Shown: piece by piece, positions 43,967-53,359 of the stretch
How positions within the stretch are numbered: position 1 is the stretch's first letter
Layout of the letters: each line of letters opens with the position of its first letter
Assembly: GCA_965662545.1 (NCBI GenBank)
Contig: CBFIHZ010000002.1
Span: 124,001-188,000 of the forward strand
Direction of reading: 5' to 3'
Length of the DNA stretch: 64,000 nucleotides
DNA from: CPC320 sp002684375
Lineage (GTDB): Bacteria > Pseudomonadota > Alphaproteobacteria > Rhodobacterales > Rhodobacteraceae
Position numbers and translations under genes: made by a program
The notes under the pieces: model-generated
Told to the model about the DNA's origin: nothing
Seen by the model: the letters and a program-made list of their open reading frames with translations, nothing else
Databases searched by the model: none

Positions 43967-45169
43967 TTACGCGCCTGAGACCGGCTGAGCAAGCGGCAAG
44001 CGCAGGCTCTGCAGTCGGGCGAAGAGATTTTCGATCTCGTTCGCGTTTATATTGGCAAAGGCGACCCTGATTTCAGTCGCCCCGCGTGGATCACCGGGTG
44101 GCGTAAACATTGTGCCAGGCAACGCCAAGACCCCAATATCGCGCACCATATGCTGCGCCAATAGATCCGAGGGCAGGGCGAAGGGATGCCGCAGATAGGC
44201 GAAATAAGCACCGAGCCCCAGCAACTGCCAGCCCTGAGGTTGCAGTGCCGAAAACCCCTGTGAAATTGCCCGTCGCCGATCAAGTATCTCCAATCGCTCT
44301 GCGGCCAGCCAGTCGCGCAGGTTTTGCATCCCCCAAAGCGCTGCATGCTGCCCCAGTTGCGGGGCACAAATGGCAATACTGTCGAGAAATTTTTCGACTT
44401 CGGCAAGTCGGGACTGGCTGGCAACAAGCGCTCCAACCCGGTGTCCGGTGAGACGGTAGGCTTTGGAAAACGAATATAACTGTACCAAAGTGCCAGACCA
44501 GTCTTGGTTTTGAAACAACCGATGCGGCGGTTGGGCGCGGCTGTCAAAATCGCGGTACGTCTCGTCGAGTATCAGGGCGATTTTGCGGGATTGCGCCAAA
44601 GCAAAGAATTCCGAAAGCAGAGATTCGGGATATTCCACGCCAGCGGGGTTGTTGGGGCTGACGAGAGCAATCGCCTTAGTGCGGGGGGTGATCAGCTCCG
44701 CGGCCCGAACGGGATCGGGCAGCATCCGGTTATCGGTTGGCAGAGCCCGCGCCGTCACACCGGCCATATCGAGGCACATTTTATGATTGAAATACCATGG
44801 GACGGGCAGAATAATCTCGTCACCCTGATCAGTCAGACAGGCAACTGCCGCTGCGAAGGCCTGATTGCAGCCTGCGGTGACCGCGACTTGTGTCGACGCA
44901 ATGTCACCACCGTATTCCGTGCACCAACGATTGCCAACTTCAGCGCGCAGAGCAGGCAGACCTAAAACCGGCCCGTATAAATGTATATCAGGCTCGTCTT
45001 GAACCAGCCGGGCCATTTCGGCGCGCAAGGCATGTGGCGGCGGATCAACTGGCGCGGCCTGGCTGACATTAATCAATGGATAGGTGGCTGAAAAATCAAG
45101 ACCGTCCAGCCAGCTCAGAGCCTGCATAACCGGCGGCGCAAAGGTTGCTTTTGTACGGGTCATGGCCAT
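43967..45169 (-). CDS. class I/II PLP aminotransferase
   Basis: A 400-residue fold-type I aminotransferase. SPNNPAGVEYP near residue 185 is the substrate-binding loop, LILDETYRDF near 215 holds the aspartate that pairs with the pyridine nitrogen, and YSFSKAYRLTGHRVGA near 250 the PLP lysine. Substrate is not evident (aspartate- or aromatic-type possible). Start at 45169 since AAGGA lies 7 bases upstream; an upstream GTG lacks a site. It follows gpt by 33 bases on the same strand. Confidence 0.85.
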   Translation of the reverse strand: MAMTRTKATFAPPVMQALSWLDGLDFSATYPLINVSQAAPVDPPPHALRAEMARLVQDEPDIHLYGPVLGLPALRAEVGNRWCTEYGGDIASTQVAVTAGCNQAFAAAVACLTDQGDEIILPVPWYFNHKMCLDMAGVTARALPTDNRMLPDPVRAAELITPRTKAIALVSPNNPAGVEYPESLLSEFFALAQSRKIALILDETYRDFDSRAQPPHRLFQNQDWSGTLVQLYSFSKAYRLTGHRVGALVASQSRLAEVEKFLDSIAICAPQLGQHAALWGMQNLRDWLAAERLEILDRRRAISQGFSALQPQGWQLLGLGAYFAYLRHPFALPSDLLAQHMVRDIGVLALPGTMFTPPGDPRGATEIRVAFANINANEIENLFARLQSLRLPLAQPVSGA

Positions 45170-45202
45170 GTGCTGATCCTTAATAGTCACCGTTTTTGCA
45201 GC

Positions 45203-45703
45203 TCAGTCCTTGCCACGATAAGGCTCAACATATTGCAAAGCCATGTCCCATGGAAAGAAAATCCATGTGTCCTGGCTGACTTCTGTGATGAAAGTATTGA
45301 CCATCTCGCGCCCCATGGGCTTAGCATATACTGTGGCGATATGCGCATTCGGCATGTGGGCTTTAACCAGTTCGAGCGTTTTGCCCGTATCAACAAGATC
45401 ATCGATTACCAACACACCGGTGCCGTCACCAACCAAATCCCGACTTGGACATTTGATAACCCGTGGTTCCGATTGCGACTGATGATCATAAGATTTTACG
45501 CTGATTGTATCGACCATGCGAATATCCAATTCGCGGGCCACGATCATCGCGGGGGCCATACCACCGCGTGTGATCGCCACCACGGCCCGCCAAGGAGCAC
45601 CAGCCGGTCCCTGCCCATCCAGCCGCCAAGCCAGTGCACGCGAATCGCGGTGCAGCTGATCCCAACTGACGTGAAAGCCTTTTTCATGTGGCAGTCTGTC
45701 CAT
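45203..45703 (-). CDS. gpt: xanthine phosphoribosyltransferase
   Basis: A 166-residue purine salvage enzyme converting xanthine or guanine to the nucleotide. RLPHEKGFHVSWDQLHRDSR is the N-terminal block; VVAITRGGMAPAMI and VLVIDDLVDTGKTLELV near residue 97 form the PRPP site. The long upstream open frame is not conserved: AGGGGG just before the ATG at 45703 fixes the start. It lies between fabI and the aminotransferase gene on the minus strand. Confidence 0.93.
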   Translation of the reverse strand: MDRLPHEKGFHVSWDQLHRDSRALAWRLDGQGPAGAPWRAVVAITRGGMAPAMIVARELDIRMVDTISVKSYDHQSQSEPRVIKCPSRDLVGDGTGVLVIDDLVDTGKTLELVKAHMPNAHIATVYAKPMGREMVNTFITEVSQDTWIFFPWDMALQYVEPYRGKD

Positions 45704-45822
45704 TTTATCCCCCTCAGAGACCGTCATCGCATGGGATGCTCCCTCTGTATTGCTTATCTTTTTGGCCATTCTTTTCTTTGGTGCCCTCCAGCCGGTCTGA
45801 TCCAGCCTTGCAGACTGTGTGC

Positions 45823-46629
45823 TCAAGTCTTGGTAATGTCAGGTGCGTCCACGGCCTTCATGCCAACGACGTGATATCCGGCGTCTACATGCAGGTTCTC
45901 ACCGGTTGTCCCCGACCCCAGATCAGACAGCAGGAATAGGGCTGCCTTGCCCACTTCATCCTGCGTCACATTGCGCCGCAGCGGCGAATTGTATTCGTTC
46001 CACTTCATAATATAGCGAAAATCACCAATGCCTGACGCTGCAAGTGTCTTGATGGGACCTGCAGAAATGGCGTTGACCCGAATACCATCTTTGCCCAAAT
46101 CTTCTGCAAGATATTGCACCGATGCCTCAAGTCCGGCTTTCGCAACTCCCATGACGTTGTAATGCGGCATCACCTTTTCAGCGCCGTAATATGTCAGTGT
46201 CAGGCAAGAGCCGCCGTTTGTCATCATCTTCTCGGCCCGTTGCACCACGGCGGTGAACGAATAAACCGATATATCCATGGTCATCCGAAAGTTGTCGCGG
46301 CTGGTGTCGACATAGCGGCCCCGCAACTCGCCTTTGTCCGAGAATCCAATGGCATGGACAATAAAGTCCAAGCTGTCCCAATGCGTCGCTAGCTCAGCAA
46401 ATAGGCGGTCAATCGAGGCCTCGTCAGCGACATCACATTCCAGCACCAGATCACTACCCACCTGCGCAGCGAGAGGAATAACCCGTTTCTTTAAGGCCTC
46501 TCCCTGATAGGCAAAAGCCAGTTCCGCTCCGGCCTCACCGCAAGCTTTGGCGATGCCCCAAGCGATTGATTTATCGTTGGCCAGCCCCATGATTAGGCCG
46601 CGTTTGCCGGCCATAAGTTGGTTAGACAT
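45823..46629 (-). CDS. fabI: enoyl-ACP reductase FabI
   Basis: A 268-residue SDR-type enoyl-ACP reductase for fatty-acid elongation. GLIMGLANDKSIAWGIAKA is the NADH site with the FabI-style insert; YYGAEKVMPHYNVMGVAKAGLE supplies the Tyr-x6-Lys pair. The ATG at 46629 follows GAGGAAAAAAGTA; a frame extending 5 residues more is less likely. It is divergent from pdxH. Confidence 0.95.
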   Translation of the reverse strand: MSNQLMAGKRGLIMGLANDKSIAWGIAKACGEAGAELAFAYQGEALKKRVIPLAAQVGSDLVLECDVADEASIDRLFAELATHWDSLDFIVHAIGFSDKGELRGRYVDTSRDNFRMTMDISVYSFTAVVQRAEKMMTNGGSCLTLTYYGAEKVMPHYNVMGVAKAGLEASVQYLAEDLGKDGIRVNAISAGPIKTLAASGIGDFRYIMKWNEYNSPLRRNVTQDEVGKAALFLLSDLGSGTTGENLHVDAGYHVVGMKAVDAPDITKT

Positions 46630-46774
46630 TACTTTTTTCCTCAATGGTGACGGGTCCCTGACCGTTTAGGCGATTGCTTGCCCTTCAGCAAGGCTGCGCT
46701 ATTTTATATTTACAAGGGTAGGATGTGGGCAGCCGCCGTGGTAAATAGGTACAGGTACAAACCGGAGCAATAAT

Positions 46775-47380
46775 ATGACAGTCAGAACCGGAATATTTGC
46801 AGGCGCATGCCCGTTCACCTTGGCACGCAACTGGTTGGGTGAGGCTGAAAAGACCGAGATCAATGACCCCAATGCGATAGCTTTATCAACCGTTGATGCA
46901 CAGGGCATGCCCAATGCACGGGTGGTTCTGCTCAAGGCGATTGAAGACGATGGGTTCGTCTTTTACACCAATTACACTAGCGCCAAGGGCCAAGAAGTGG
47001 AGCAAGCGCAAAAAGCTGCCTTCGTGATGCATTGGAAATCCTTACGCCGCCAAATACGGGTGCGGGGAAAAGTCACCCGCCACACCAAAGCAGCCTCGGA
47101 TCAATATTACCAATCTCGGGGTCTTCAAAGCCGTTTGGGTGCTTGGGCTTCGCAACAATCTCAACCTTTGGCGTCACGTGAGGCGTTAATGCAGGAGGTT
47201 GAAAGGGTCGCAGATGTCTATGGTGATTCGCCCCCACGCCCTGACCATTGGGGCGGGTATCACATTGCGCCGGATGAGATTGAATTTTGGGCAGACGGCG
47301 CTGCGCGCCTGCACGATAGGTTCCGCTGGACACGCAAGGCGGACAGGAGACAGTGGTCAATTACACGATTAAACCCATGA
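46775..47380 (+). CDS. pdxH: pyridoxamine 5'-phosphate oxidase
   Basis: A 201-residue FMN enzyme making pyridoxal 5'-phosphate. RVVLLKAIEDDGFVFYTNY near residue 50 begins the FMN-binding barrel, SLRRQIRVRGKV the next strand, SRLGAWASQQSQPL near 120 the substrate loop, and the C-terminal WSITRLNP the closing motif. Length is standard. It is monocistronic and divergent from fabI. Confidence 0.95.
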   Translation: MTVRTGIFAGACPFTLARNWLGEAEKTEINDPNAIALSTVDAQGMPNARVVLLKAIEDDGFVFYTNYTSAKGQEVEQAQKAAFVMHWKSLRRQIRVRGKVTRHTKAASDQYYQSRGLQSRLGAWASQQSQPLASREALMQEVERVADVYGDSPPRPDHWGGYHIAPDEIEFWADGAARLHDRFRWTRKADRRQWSITRLNP

Positions 47381-47783
47381 CTAAAAAGATTTTATCTGGA
47401 ACTGGCTCTTCATGATGAACATGAGCTGGTGTGATGTTTAGATAACCTAAAGTGATTAATGCTTGCCAATTGGTGTCTGTATGGCGCAGATACTTTGTCA
47501 TAGCTGACTGTTTGATGGATCGTATCAGTGAGAATTAGGGTGCGTTAGCTGGATTTTGCGTGTTGAGCTGTTGTTGGTGGCCCCGCACCATAAAACGGGA
47601 ATAGTATTTTAAAATTGGATGACGGAAGGCACATCATCCGATTACATACAATGTGAGCGGGGTTAAGATGAATTATAATATCGGATTTTTTGGAATTCCG
47701 GTTACTAACTGGCGCAACCCGGCAATGGCACCGCCCTGTATTTTTTAACGGCTTTCAGATTGATAACATTTTGGTGATTTAAA
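47381..47783. other. gap upstream of the cold-shock gene
   Basis: No strong gene. A 26-codon frame starting at 47668 (MNYNIGFF) follows a GCGGGG but is too short to judge. GGATGA, 11 bases, TCATCC near 47614-47636 is a weak dyad, and TCCGGAA-like repeats follow. The right end should hold the promoter and 5' leader of the cold-shock gene; such leaders are often long. Confidence 0.4.
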
Positions 47784-48314
47784 GTGCAACAAGACAATGA
47801 TTCTGCTCGCGTTATGCGGGGAGTGGTTAAATGGTTTGATCAGGCAAAAGGCTTTGGCTTTGTCGTGGCTGACACTGGCGGAGTGGACATTCTACTCCAC
47901 GCTAACGTGCTGCGAAATTTTGGCCAAAGCTCGGTGGCAGATGGGGCCCACGTTGAAATTTCGGTACAAGACACTGCCCGTGGCATGCAGGCAGTTGCAG
48001 TTCTTAGCATCAAGCCACCTGAATGGGGCGCTCTGCCCTTACTGGCTGATTTTGAGGACATCGGAGAAGACGTGATAAAAGCGGCAGTTCTGGAACCAGC
48101 GCGGGTCAAATGGTTCGACAAGATCAAGGGATTTGGATTCGCAACGATTTTCAAACGTCCCGAAGATGTTTTCCTACATATAGAAGTTTTGCGCCAGTCT
48201 GGCTTATCCGACCTGGCACCCGGTGAAGCTTTGGCTGTAAAAGCCATTGATGGCAAGCGTGGTCGCATGGCCGTGGAAATCCGCGCTTGGGATTTGGCGT
48301 TGAACGACTCATGA
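47784..48314 (+). CDS. tandem cold-shock domain protein
   Basis: A 176-residue protein with two cold-shock domains: the first VVKWFDQAKGFGFVVAD to VEISVQD (about 13-75), the second RVKWFDKIKGFGFATI to ALAVKAIDG (about 108-165). Both have the RNP1-like KGFGF and the second RNP2-like VFLHIEV. They bind single-stranded RNA or DNA. The GTG start is supported by the family N-terminus preceding the first domain. Its stop overlaps the DUF192 start by 4 bases, a conserved pairing in Rhodobacteraceae. Confidence 0.88.
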   Translation: MQQDNDSARVMRGVVKWFDQAKGFGFVVADTGGVDILLHANVLRNFGQSSVADGAHVEISVQDTARGMQAVAVLSIKPPEWGALPLLADFEDIGEDVIKAAVLEPARVKWFDKIKGFGFATIFKRPEDVFLHIEVLRQSGLSDLAPGEALAVKAIDGKRGRMAVEIRAWDLALNDS

Positions 48315-48790
48315 AATTCTTTCAGATCTGCTGGACCAGTGCAGCGCTTGTCTGGTGTTTTGCTTCACATGTTCTGGCGGCTCAATGTTCGGATGGGATT
48401 GTTAAACTGCGTGGTGACTGGGGCGCTGTGACGTTTCGCGTTGAGGTGGCCGACACCAAAGCCAGCCGAGCGCGCGGTTTGATGCACCGCGAACATCTCG
48501 CAGCGCAATCGGGCATGCTATTTCTTTATCCAGCACCGCAAAGCGTGAGCTTTTGGATGCGCAACACCCTTATCCCTTTGGATATGCTATTTATAGATCA
48601 GGCGGGGCTGGTCTCCATGATCCATCACCGGGCCGAACCACATGACGAGAAACTGATATACGGTGGGAAAGAGGTGCTGTCTGTGCTTGAGATAAATGGC
48701 GGGATGGCCACCGAGTTGGGGATCACTGTCGGGTCAGAGGTGCAGTCACCGCTGTTGCCACAAAAAAGCGCCGCTTGGCCCTGTTCGTGA
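48311..48790 (+). CDS. DUF192 family secreted protein
   Basis: A 159-residue exported protein with a Sec signal peptide (cleavage after SHVLAA, near residue 24). The DUF192 core includes RARGLMHREHLAAQSGMLF and SFWMRNTLIPLDMLFID. Function of the family is not established. It is translationally coupled to the cold-shock gene by an ATGA overlap. tRNA-Pro follows 60 bases later. Confidence 0.88.
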   Translation: MKFFQICWTSAALVWCFASHVLAAQCSDGIVKLRGDWGAVTFRVEVADTKASRARGLMHREHLAAQSGMLFLYPAPQSVSFWMRNTLIPLDMLFIDQAGLVSMIHHRAEPHDEKLIYGGKEVLSVLEINGGMATELGITVGSEVQSPLLPQKSAAWPCS

Positions 48791-48850
48791 AAATTTATAT
48801 CAAACAGGCCTTTTCAATTCCGAATGGGCCAGTTAGACACCCGTTAGGTC

Positions 48851-48927
48851 CGGGGCGTAGCGCAGTCTGGTAGCGCACCTGTTTTGGGTACAGGGGGTCG
48901 CAAGTTCGAATCTTGCCGTCCCGACCA
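48851..48927 (+). tRNA. tRNA-Pro(TGG)
   Basis: A 77-base cloverleaf. The acceptor arms CGGGGCG and CGTCCCG pair, the anticodon stem is CCTGT/ACAGG with loop TTTGGGT, giving anticodon TGG at 48885-48887. The T arm contains GTTCGAATC, and CCA is encoded. It follows the DUF192 gene. Confidence 0.95.
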
Positions 48928-49573
48928 GTTTTCTAAAACCCAGAGTTCAATCGGGCGAGGTGGCGTTTGTCCGCGTACCACTAGCGAGGCAATCGCAGGG
49001 CGGTTTTTTTGCTGAGCACTGCGGTGGAAGCTGGTTTCCTTAATAAAATATTAACGAAAAAATAAATTTATACCACTGCGTCTCTCAAGTTACTAATTTT
49101 TTTAAAATATAAATTTTAGTGAAATTAAACCAAAAATAATTTTGCTAAGAATCGGCATTTCAGCTCATCGTTTAGATCAGTATGTGCTGCTAAAGCTCAG
49201 TGTATATTCAAAATTTTAAAATGGATTTTTATGCTAGCTTGAATACCGGGATTAAATTGTGGGGCGATCCCCGACGATATGATTTTAACACCTGTGCTGT
49301 GGTCAATCGAAAAATCTGCTTTTTAGAAAATTAAATTGATTGACCAGACGGGGCTAAATACGGCAGGTAGTGTCTGTCGGTCGCCGCATACGCTATATGT
49401 AGTAGCTGACGAGGGATAGTATAAGCTACAGATGGCGGGCTCCAAGTGACGCATTGCGTTCACGTGCGGCATTCTGCTTCTTTTCAGACCCCTCAAAGTA
49501 AAAGAGCGATCAAACGACACAACCTGACGACAGGGCAGTTGGAGCGCAGGTAGAATAATGAGGCAACGACACG
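48928..49573. other. AT-rich gap between tRNA-Pro and nrdJ
   Basis: No gene seen. The left half, particularly about 49030-49260, is strongly AT-rich; the right half has several short dyads, such as GTAGCT and AGCTAC 16 bases apart (near 49399-49426). It should contain the nrdJ promoter and leader. I looked for the conserved B12-box of a cobalamin riboswitch and could not find it, and found no integrase or repeated tRNA end. Confidence 0.5.
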
Positions 49574-52500
49574 ATGAAAATTGAACGTAAATTCACCGAG
49601 GCAGGCAAAGACGCATACGCAAACATAGAATTTGTTAAAACGTCGTCGGAAATCCGCAATCCCGATGGAACAATTGTATTTCACCTCGACGACGTAGAGG
49701 TGCCCGCTAGTTGGAGCCAAGTCGCATCGGATGTCTTAGCGCAAAAATATTTTCGCAAAGCCGGCGTGCCTGCAAAGCTGCGCAAGAGCCGGGAAAAGGG
49801 CGTGCCGTCGTTTTTATGGCGGTCAGTGCCCGACGGCGACGCAGTGGCCTATGGTGGCGAGACGTCAAGCAAGCAGGTTTTTGACCGGTTAGCCGGTGCG
49901 TGGACCTATTGGGGCTGGAAGGGTGGCTATTTCACGTCAGAATCTGACGCCTCAGCCTATTATGATGAAATGCGTTACATGCTGGCGACTCAACGGGCGG
50001 CGCCAAACAGTCCACAGTGGTTCAATACGGGGCTGCACTGGGCTTATGGGATTGATGGGCCTAGCCAAGGTCATTTTTACGTCGACTACAAATCCGGCAA
50101 GCTGACCAAATCAACTGGAGCTTATGAACATCCGCAACCCCACGCTTGTTTCATTCAATCGGTCAGTGACGATCTGGTGAACGAGGGGGGAATCATGGAC
50201 CTGTGGGTGCGTGAAGCGCGCCTGTTTAAGTACGGCTCTGGCACCGGGACGAACTTTAGTTCGCTGCGTGGATCAGGCGAAGCACTCTCTGGTGGCGGCC
50301 AATCATCGGGCTTAATGGGATTTCTAAAGATCGGCGACCGTGCAGCAGGTGCGATCAAATCGGGTGGCACCACCCGTCGGGCGGCCAAAATGGTCATTTG
50401 CGATGCAGACCATCCCGACATCGAGGAGTTTATCAATTGGAAAGTGCGCGAAGAGCAGAAAGTTGCCAGCATCGTCGCAGGTTCAAAGATGCACGAAGCC
50501 CGCTTGAACGAGATCTTTGGCGCGATAAGGGCGTGGGACGGCAGTAGCGAGGACGCGATCGACCCAGTTAAGAACGCTCAGTTGAAAGCAGCAATTCGCG
50601 CCGCAAAAAAAATGTCCATCCCCGAAACATATGTCAAACGCGTGCTAGATTACGCCAAACAGGGGTATGCCAGCATTGAGTTTCCAACCTATGATACAGA
50701 TTGGGATTCCGAGGCCTATGCCTCGGTGTCGGGCCAGAATTCGAACAACTCGATCCGAGTCACTGATGCATTCCTGAAAGCGGTGGAAAATGACGCAGAC
50801 TGGGAATTAATTCGCCGCACAGATGGCAAAGTCGCCAAAACCATCAAGGCCCGCGCCCTGTGGGAAGACGTCGGTCACGCTGCTTGGTCTTGTGCCGATC
50901 CGGGCATTCAATATCACGATACAGTCAACGCGTGGCATACCTGTCCCGAAGATGGCGAAATTCGGGGCTCGAATCCATGTTCGGAATACATGTTCCTTGA
51001 CGATACGGCCTGTAATCTTGCGTCGATGAACCTTCTGACGTTCTTACAGGATGGTGTGTTCAACGCTGAGGAGTACATGCACGCCACCCGCCTGTGGACG
51101 CTGGCGTTGGAAGTCTCTGTCATGATGGCACAATTTCCGTCAAAGGAGATCGCCAACCGCAGCTATGAGTTCCGCACGCTTGGTCTTGGATTTGCAAATA
51201 TAGGCGGTTTGCTAATGAACTTGGGCTACGGGTATGACAGCAATGAGGGGCGATCATTGTGTGGTGCACTTTCCGCAATCATGACTGGCGTGTCCTATGC
51301 AACCAGCGCGGAAATCGCTGGTGAGCTCGGGGCGTTCAGCGGTTATGAGCGTAATAAAGACCATATGTTGCGAGTGATCCGCAATCACCGCAATGCCGCC
51401 CATGGCAATACCGACGGCTATGAGGGGCTTGCGATAAAACCGGTCCCACTGGATATGAAAAATTGCCCAGATCAGGATCTGGTAGATCTGGCCAAGATTT
51501 GTTGGGACGAAGCACTAACGTTGGGAGAGCGTCACGGATTTCGCAACGCGCAAACCTCGGTCGTGGCGCCGACTGGCACAATTGGTCTGGTTATGGATTG
51601 CGACACCACCGGCATTGAGCCTGACTTTGCGCTGGTGAAATTTAAAAAACTTGCAGGTGGCGGTTATTTTAAAATCATTAACCAATCCGTTCCGGGCGCT
51701 CTGGAAAAGTTGGGCTATCCAAGTTCACAAATCGAAGAGATTGTGAGCTATGCCGTGGGCCACGGCAGTATCGGCAACGCACCGGCGATCAATCACACGT
51801 CACTGATCGGTCATGGGTTTGGTCCGGCAGAGCTTGATAAAATCGAAGCGGCGCTCGGGTCTGCTTTTGATATCCGGTTTGTGTTCAACCAATGGACCTT
51901 AGGGCAGGACTTTTGTACCAAGGTGTTAGGCGTCCCAAGCGAAAAACTGTTGGACCCAACCTTTGACCTGCTGCGGCATTTGGGCTTTAGTAAGGCCGAT
52001 ATAGATCTGGCAAATGACCACGTCTGTGGCACAATGACCCTTGAAGGCGCGCCACATCTTAAATCAGAACATTACAGCATTTTTGATTGCGCCAATCCTT
52101 GTGGCAAGAAAGGCAAGCGTTATCTTAGCGTCAATAGCCACATTCACATGATGGCGGCATCCCAGTCGTTTATCTCCGGGGCGATCTCCAAGACCATCAA
52201 CATGCCGAACGATGCAACGATCGAAGACTGCCAAAAGGCCTATGAGTTGAGCTGGTCGCTTGGTGTCAAAGCAAACGCGCTGTACCGGGATGGGTCCAAA
52301 CTCAGTCAACCACTGGCCACCGCTCTGGTGGAGGATGACGACGAAGCCGCCGAAATCCTTGAAACCGGCAGTATCAATGAAAAAGCCAAAGTGCTGGCTG
52401 AAAAAATCGTAGAGAAGGTGGTGATCAAGGAAATCGTACGCAGCAACCGGGAAAAAATGCCCGAGCGGCGCAAGGGGTACACGCAGAAAGCCGTTGTTGG

Positions 52501-53224
52501 CGGACATAAAGTGTATTTGCGCACCGGGGAATACGGCGACGGTTCACTGGGAGAGATTTTCATTGATATGCACAAAGAGGGCGCAGGCTTTCGGGCGATG
52601 ATGAATAATTTCGCCATCGCTGTGTCCGTAGGGCTGCAATACGGTGTGCCTCTGGAAGAGTTTGTCGATGCCTTCACCTTTACCAAGTTCGAACCGGCGG
52701 GTCTGGTTCAGGGCAACGACAGTATCAAGAACGCCACCTCGATCCTTGATTATATTTTCAGAGAGCTTGCGGTGTCTTATCTTGACCGTACCGATCTTGC
52801 GCATGTCAAACCGGAAGGCGCCAGCTTTGATGATCTTGGTCGCGGCGAGGAAGAGGGGGTTTCAAACATCAAGGAATTGAGCGAAACAGCAGCAACTAAG
52901 TCTCTGGATGTGCTGAAACAAATCAGTTCATCGGGTTATTTACGCAAACGCCTGCCACAGGAATTGGTGGTCTTCCAAGGCGGGCAGGCCGTCGCTGGCA
53001 ACGTTGCAGGTGACACGGCGCTCGCAACGGCGGCACAGATGGATGTAGCCCAAATAGCCAAGACCGGTAACGCAATAGCAGCCCCAGAGGCCGGTTTGCG
53101 GGTGCAAGCTAAGATGCAAGGTTATGAAGGAGAAGCGTGCGGTGATTGCGGCAATTACACATTGGTTCGCAACGGCACCTGCATGAAATGTAACACCTGC
53201 GGCAGCACTTCGGGCTGCTCGTAA
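49574..53224 (+). CDS. nrdJ: vitamin B12-dependent ribonucleotide reductase, class II
   Basis: A 1216-residue adenosylcobalamin-dependent reductase that makes deoxynucleotides with or without oxygen. PNSPQWFNTGLHWAYG near residue 150 and NPCSEYMFLDDTACNLASMN near 475 include the active-site Asn, Cys and Glu; GTGTNFSSLRGSGEALSGGG sits near 235. The C-terminal zinc-finger-like tail CGDCGNYTLVRNGTCMKCNT ends in the cysteines that re-reduce the active site. GAGGC lies upstream of the ATG. It is followed by a terminator. The B12 requirement ties DNA synthesis to cobalamin supply. Confidence 0.96.
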   Translation: MKIERKFTEAGKDAYANIEFVKTSSEIRNPDGTIVFHLDDVEVPASWSQVASDVLAQKYFRKAGVPAKLRKSREKGVPSFLWRSVPDGDAVAYGGETSSKQVFDRLAGAWTYWGWKGGYFTSESDASAYYDEMRYMLATQRAAPNSPQWFNTGLHWAYGIDGPSQGHFYVDYKSGKLTKSTGAYEHPQPHACFIQSVSDDLVNEGGIMDLWVREARLFKYGSGTGTNFSSLRGSGEALSGGGQSSGLMGFLKIGDRAAGAIKSGGTTRRAAKMVICDADHPDIEEFINWKVREEQKVASIVAGSKMHEARLNEIFGAIRAWDGSSEDAIDPVKNAQLKAAIRAAKKMSIPETYVKRVLDYAKQGYASIEFPTYDTDWDSEAYASVSGQNSNNSIRVTDAFLKAVENDADWELIRRTDGKVAKTIKARALWEDVGHAAWSCADPGIQYHDTVNAWHTCPEDGEIRGSNPCSEYMFLDDTACNLASMNLLTFLQDGVFNAEEYMHATRLWTLALEVSVMMAQFPSKEIANRSYEFRTLGLGFANIGGLLMNLGYGYDSNEGRSLCGALSAIMTGVSYATSAEIAGELGAFSGYERNKDHMLRVIRNHRNAAHGNTDGYEGLAIKPVPLDMKNCPDQDLVDLAKICWDEALTLGERHGFRNAQTSVVAPTGTIGLVMDCDTTGIEPDFALVKFKKLAGGGYFKIINQSVPGALEKLGYPSSQIEEIVSYAVGHGSIGNAPAINHTSLIGHGFGPAELDKIEAALGSAFDIRFVFNQWTLGQDFCTKVLGVPSEKLLDPTFDLLRHLGFSKADIDLANDHVCGTMTLEGAPHLKSEHYSIFDCANPCGKKGKRYLSVNSHIHMMAASQSFISGAISKTINMPNDATIEDCQKAYELSWSLGVKANALYRDGSKLSQPLATALVEDDDEAAEILETGSINEKAKVLAEKIVEKVVIKEIVRSNREKMPERRKGYTQKAVVGGHKVYLRTGEYGDGSLGEIFIDMHKEGAGFRAMMNNFAIAVSVGLQYGVPLEEFVDAFTFTKFEPAGLVQGNDSIKNATSILDYIFRELAVSYLDRTDLAHVKPEGASFDDLGRGEEEGVSNIKELSETAATKSLDVLKQISSSGYLRKRLPQELVVFQGGQAVAGNVAGDTALATAAQMDVAQIAKTGNAIAAPEAGLRVQAKMQGYEGEACGDCGNYTLVRNGTCMKCNTCGSTSGCS

Positions 53225-53323
53225 GTATCAAGGTTAAGGGGCGGGTGCGCTCGCCCCTACGACGTTCAGGCCACAGGCAAAAAATTTTGGAGCAGTAACA
53301 ACGATGAGCCTGAACGGCGAAAC

Positions 53324-53350
53324 TGGGGGCCTTGCGCCCCCATTTTTATT
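53324..53350 (+). terminator. Rho-independent terminator after nrdJ
   Basis: A 7-bp stem TGGGGGC/GCCCCCA with a 5-base loop, followed by TTTTTATTT on the plus strand. It lies about 100 bases past the nrdJ stop and ends near the 3' end of the opposing Lrp gene. Confidence 0.8.
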
Positions 53351-53359
53351 TCCACAAAT

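Noticed and set aside
48851..49573. tRNA-Pro as integration site of an island
   Set aside because: Only 650 bases separate it from nrdJ, there is no integrase, and I found no second copy of the tRNA 3' end.
49321..49573. Cobalamin riboswitch in the nrdJ leader
   Set aside because: The conserved B12-box and core motifs were not found by eye; a covariance search would be needed to be certain.
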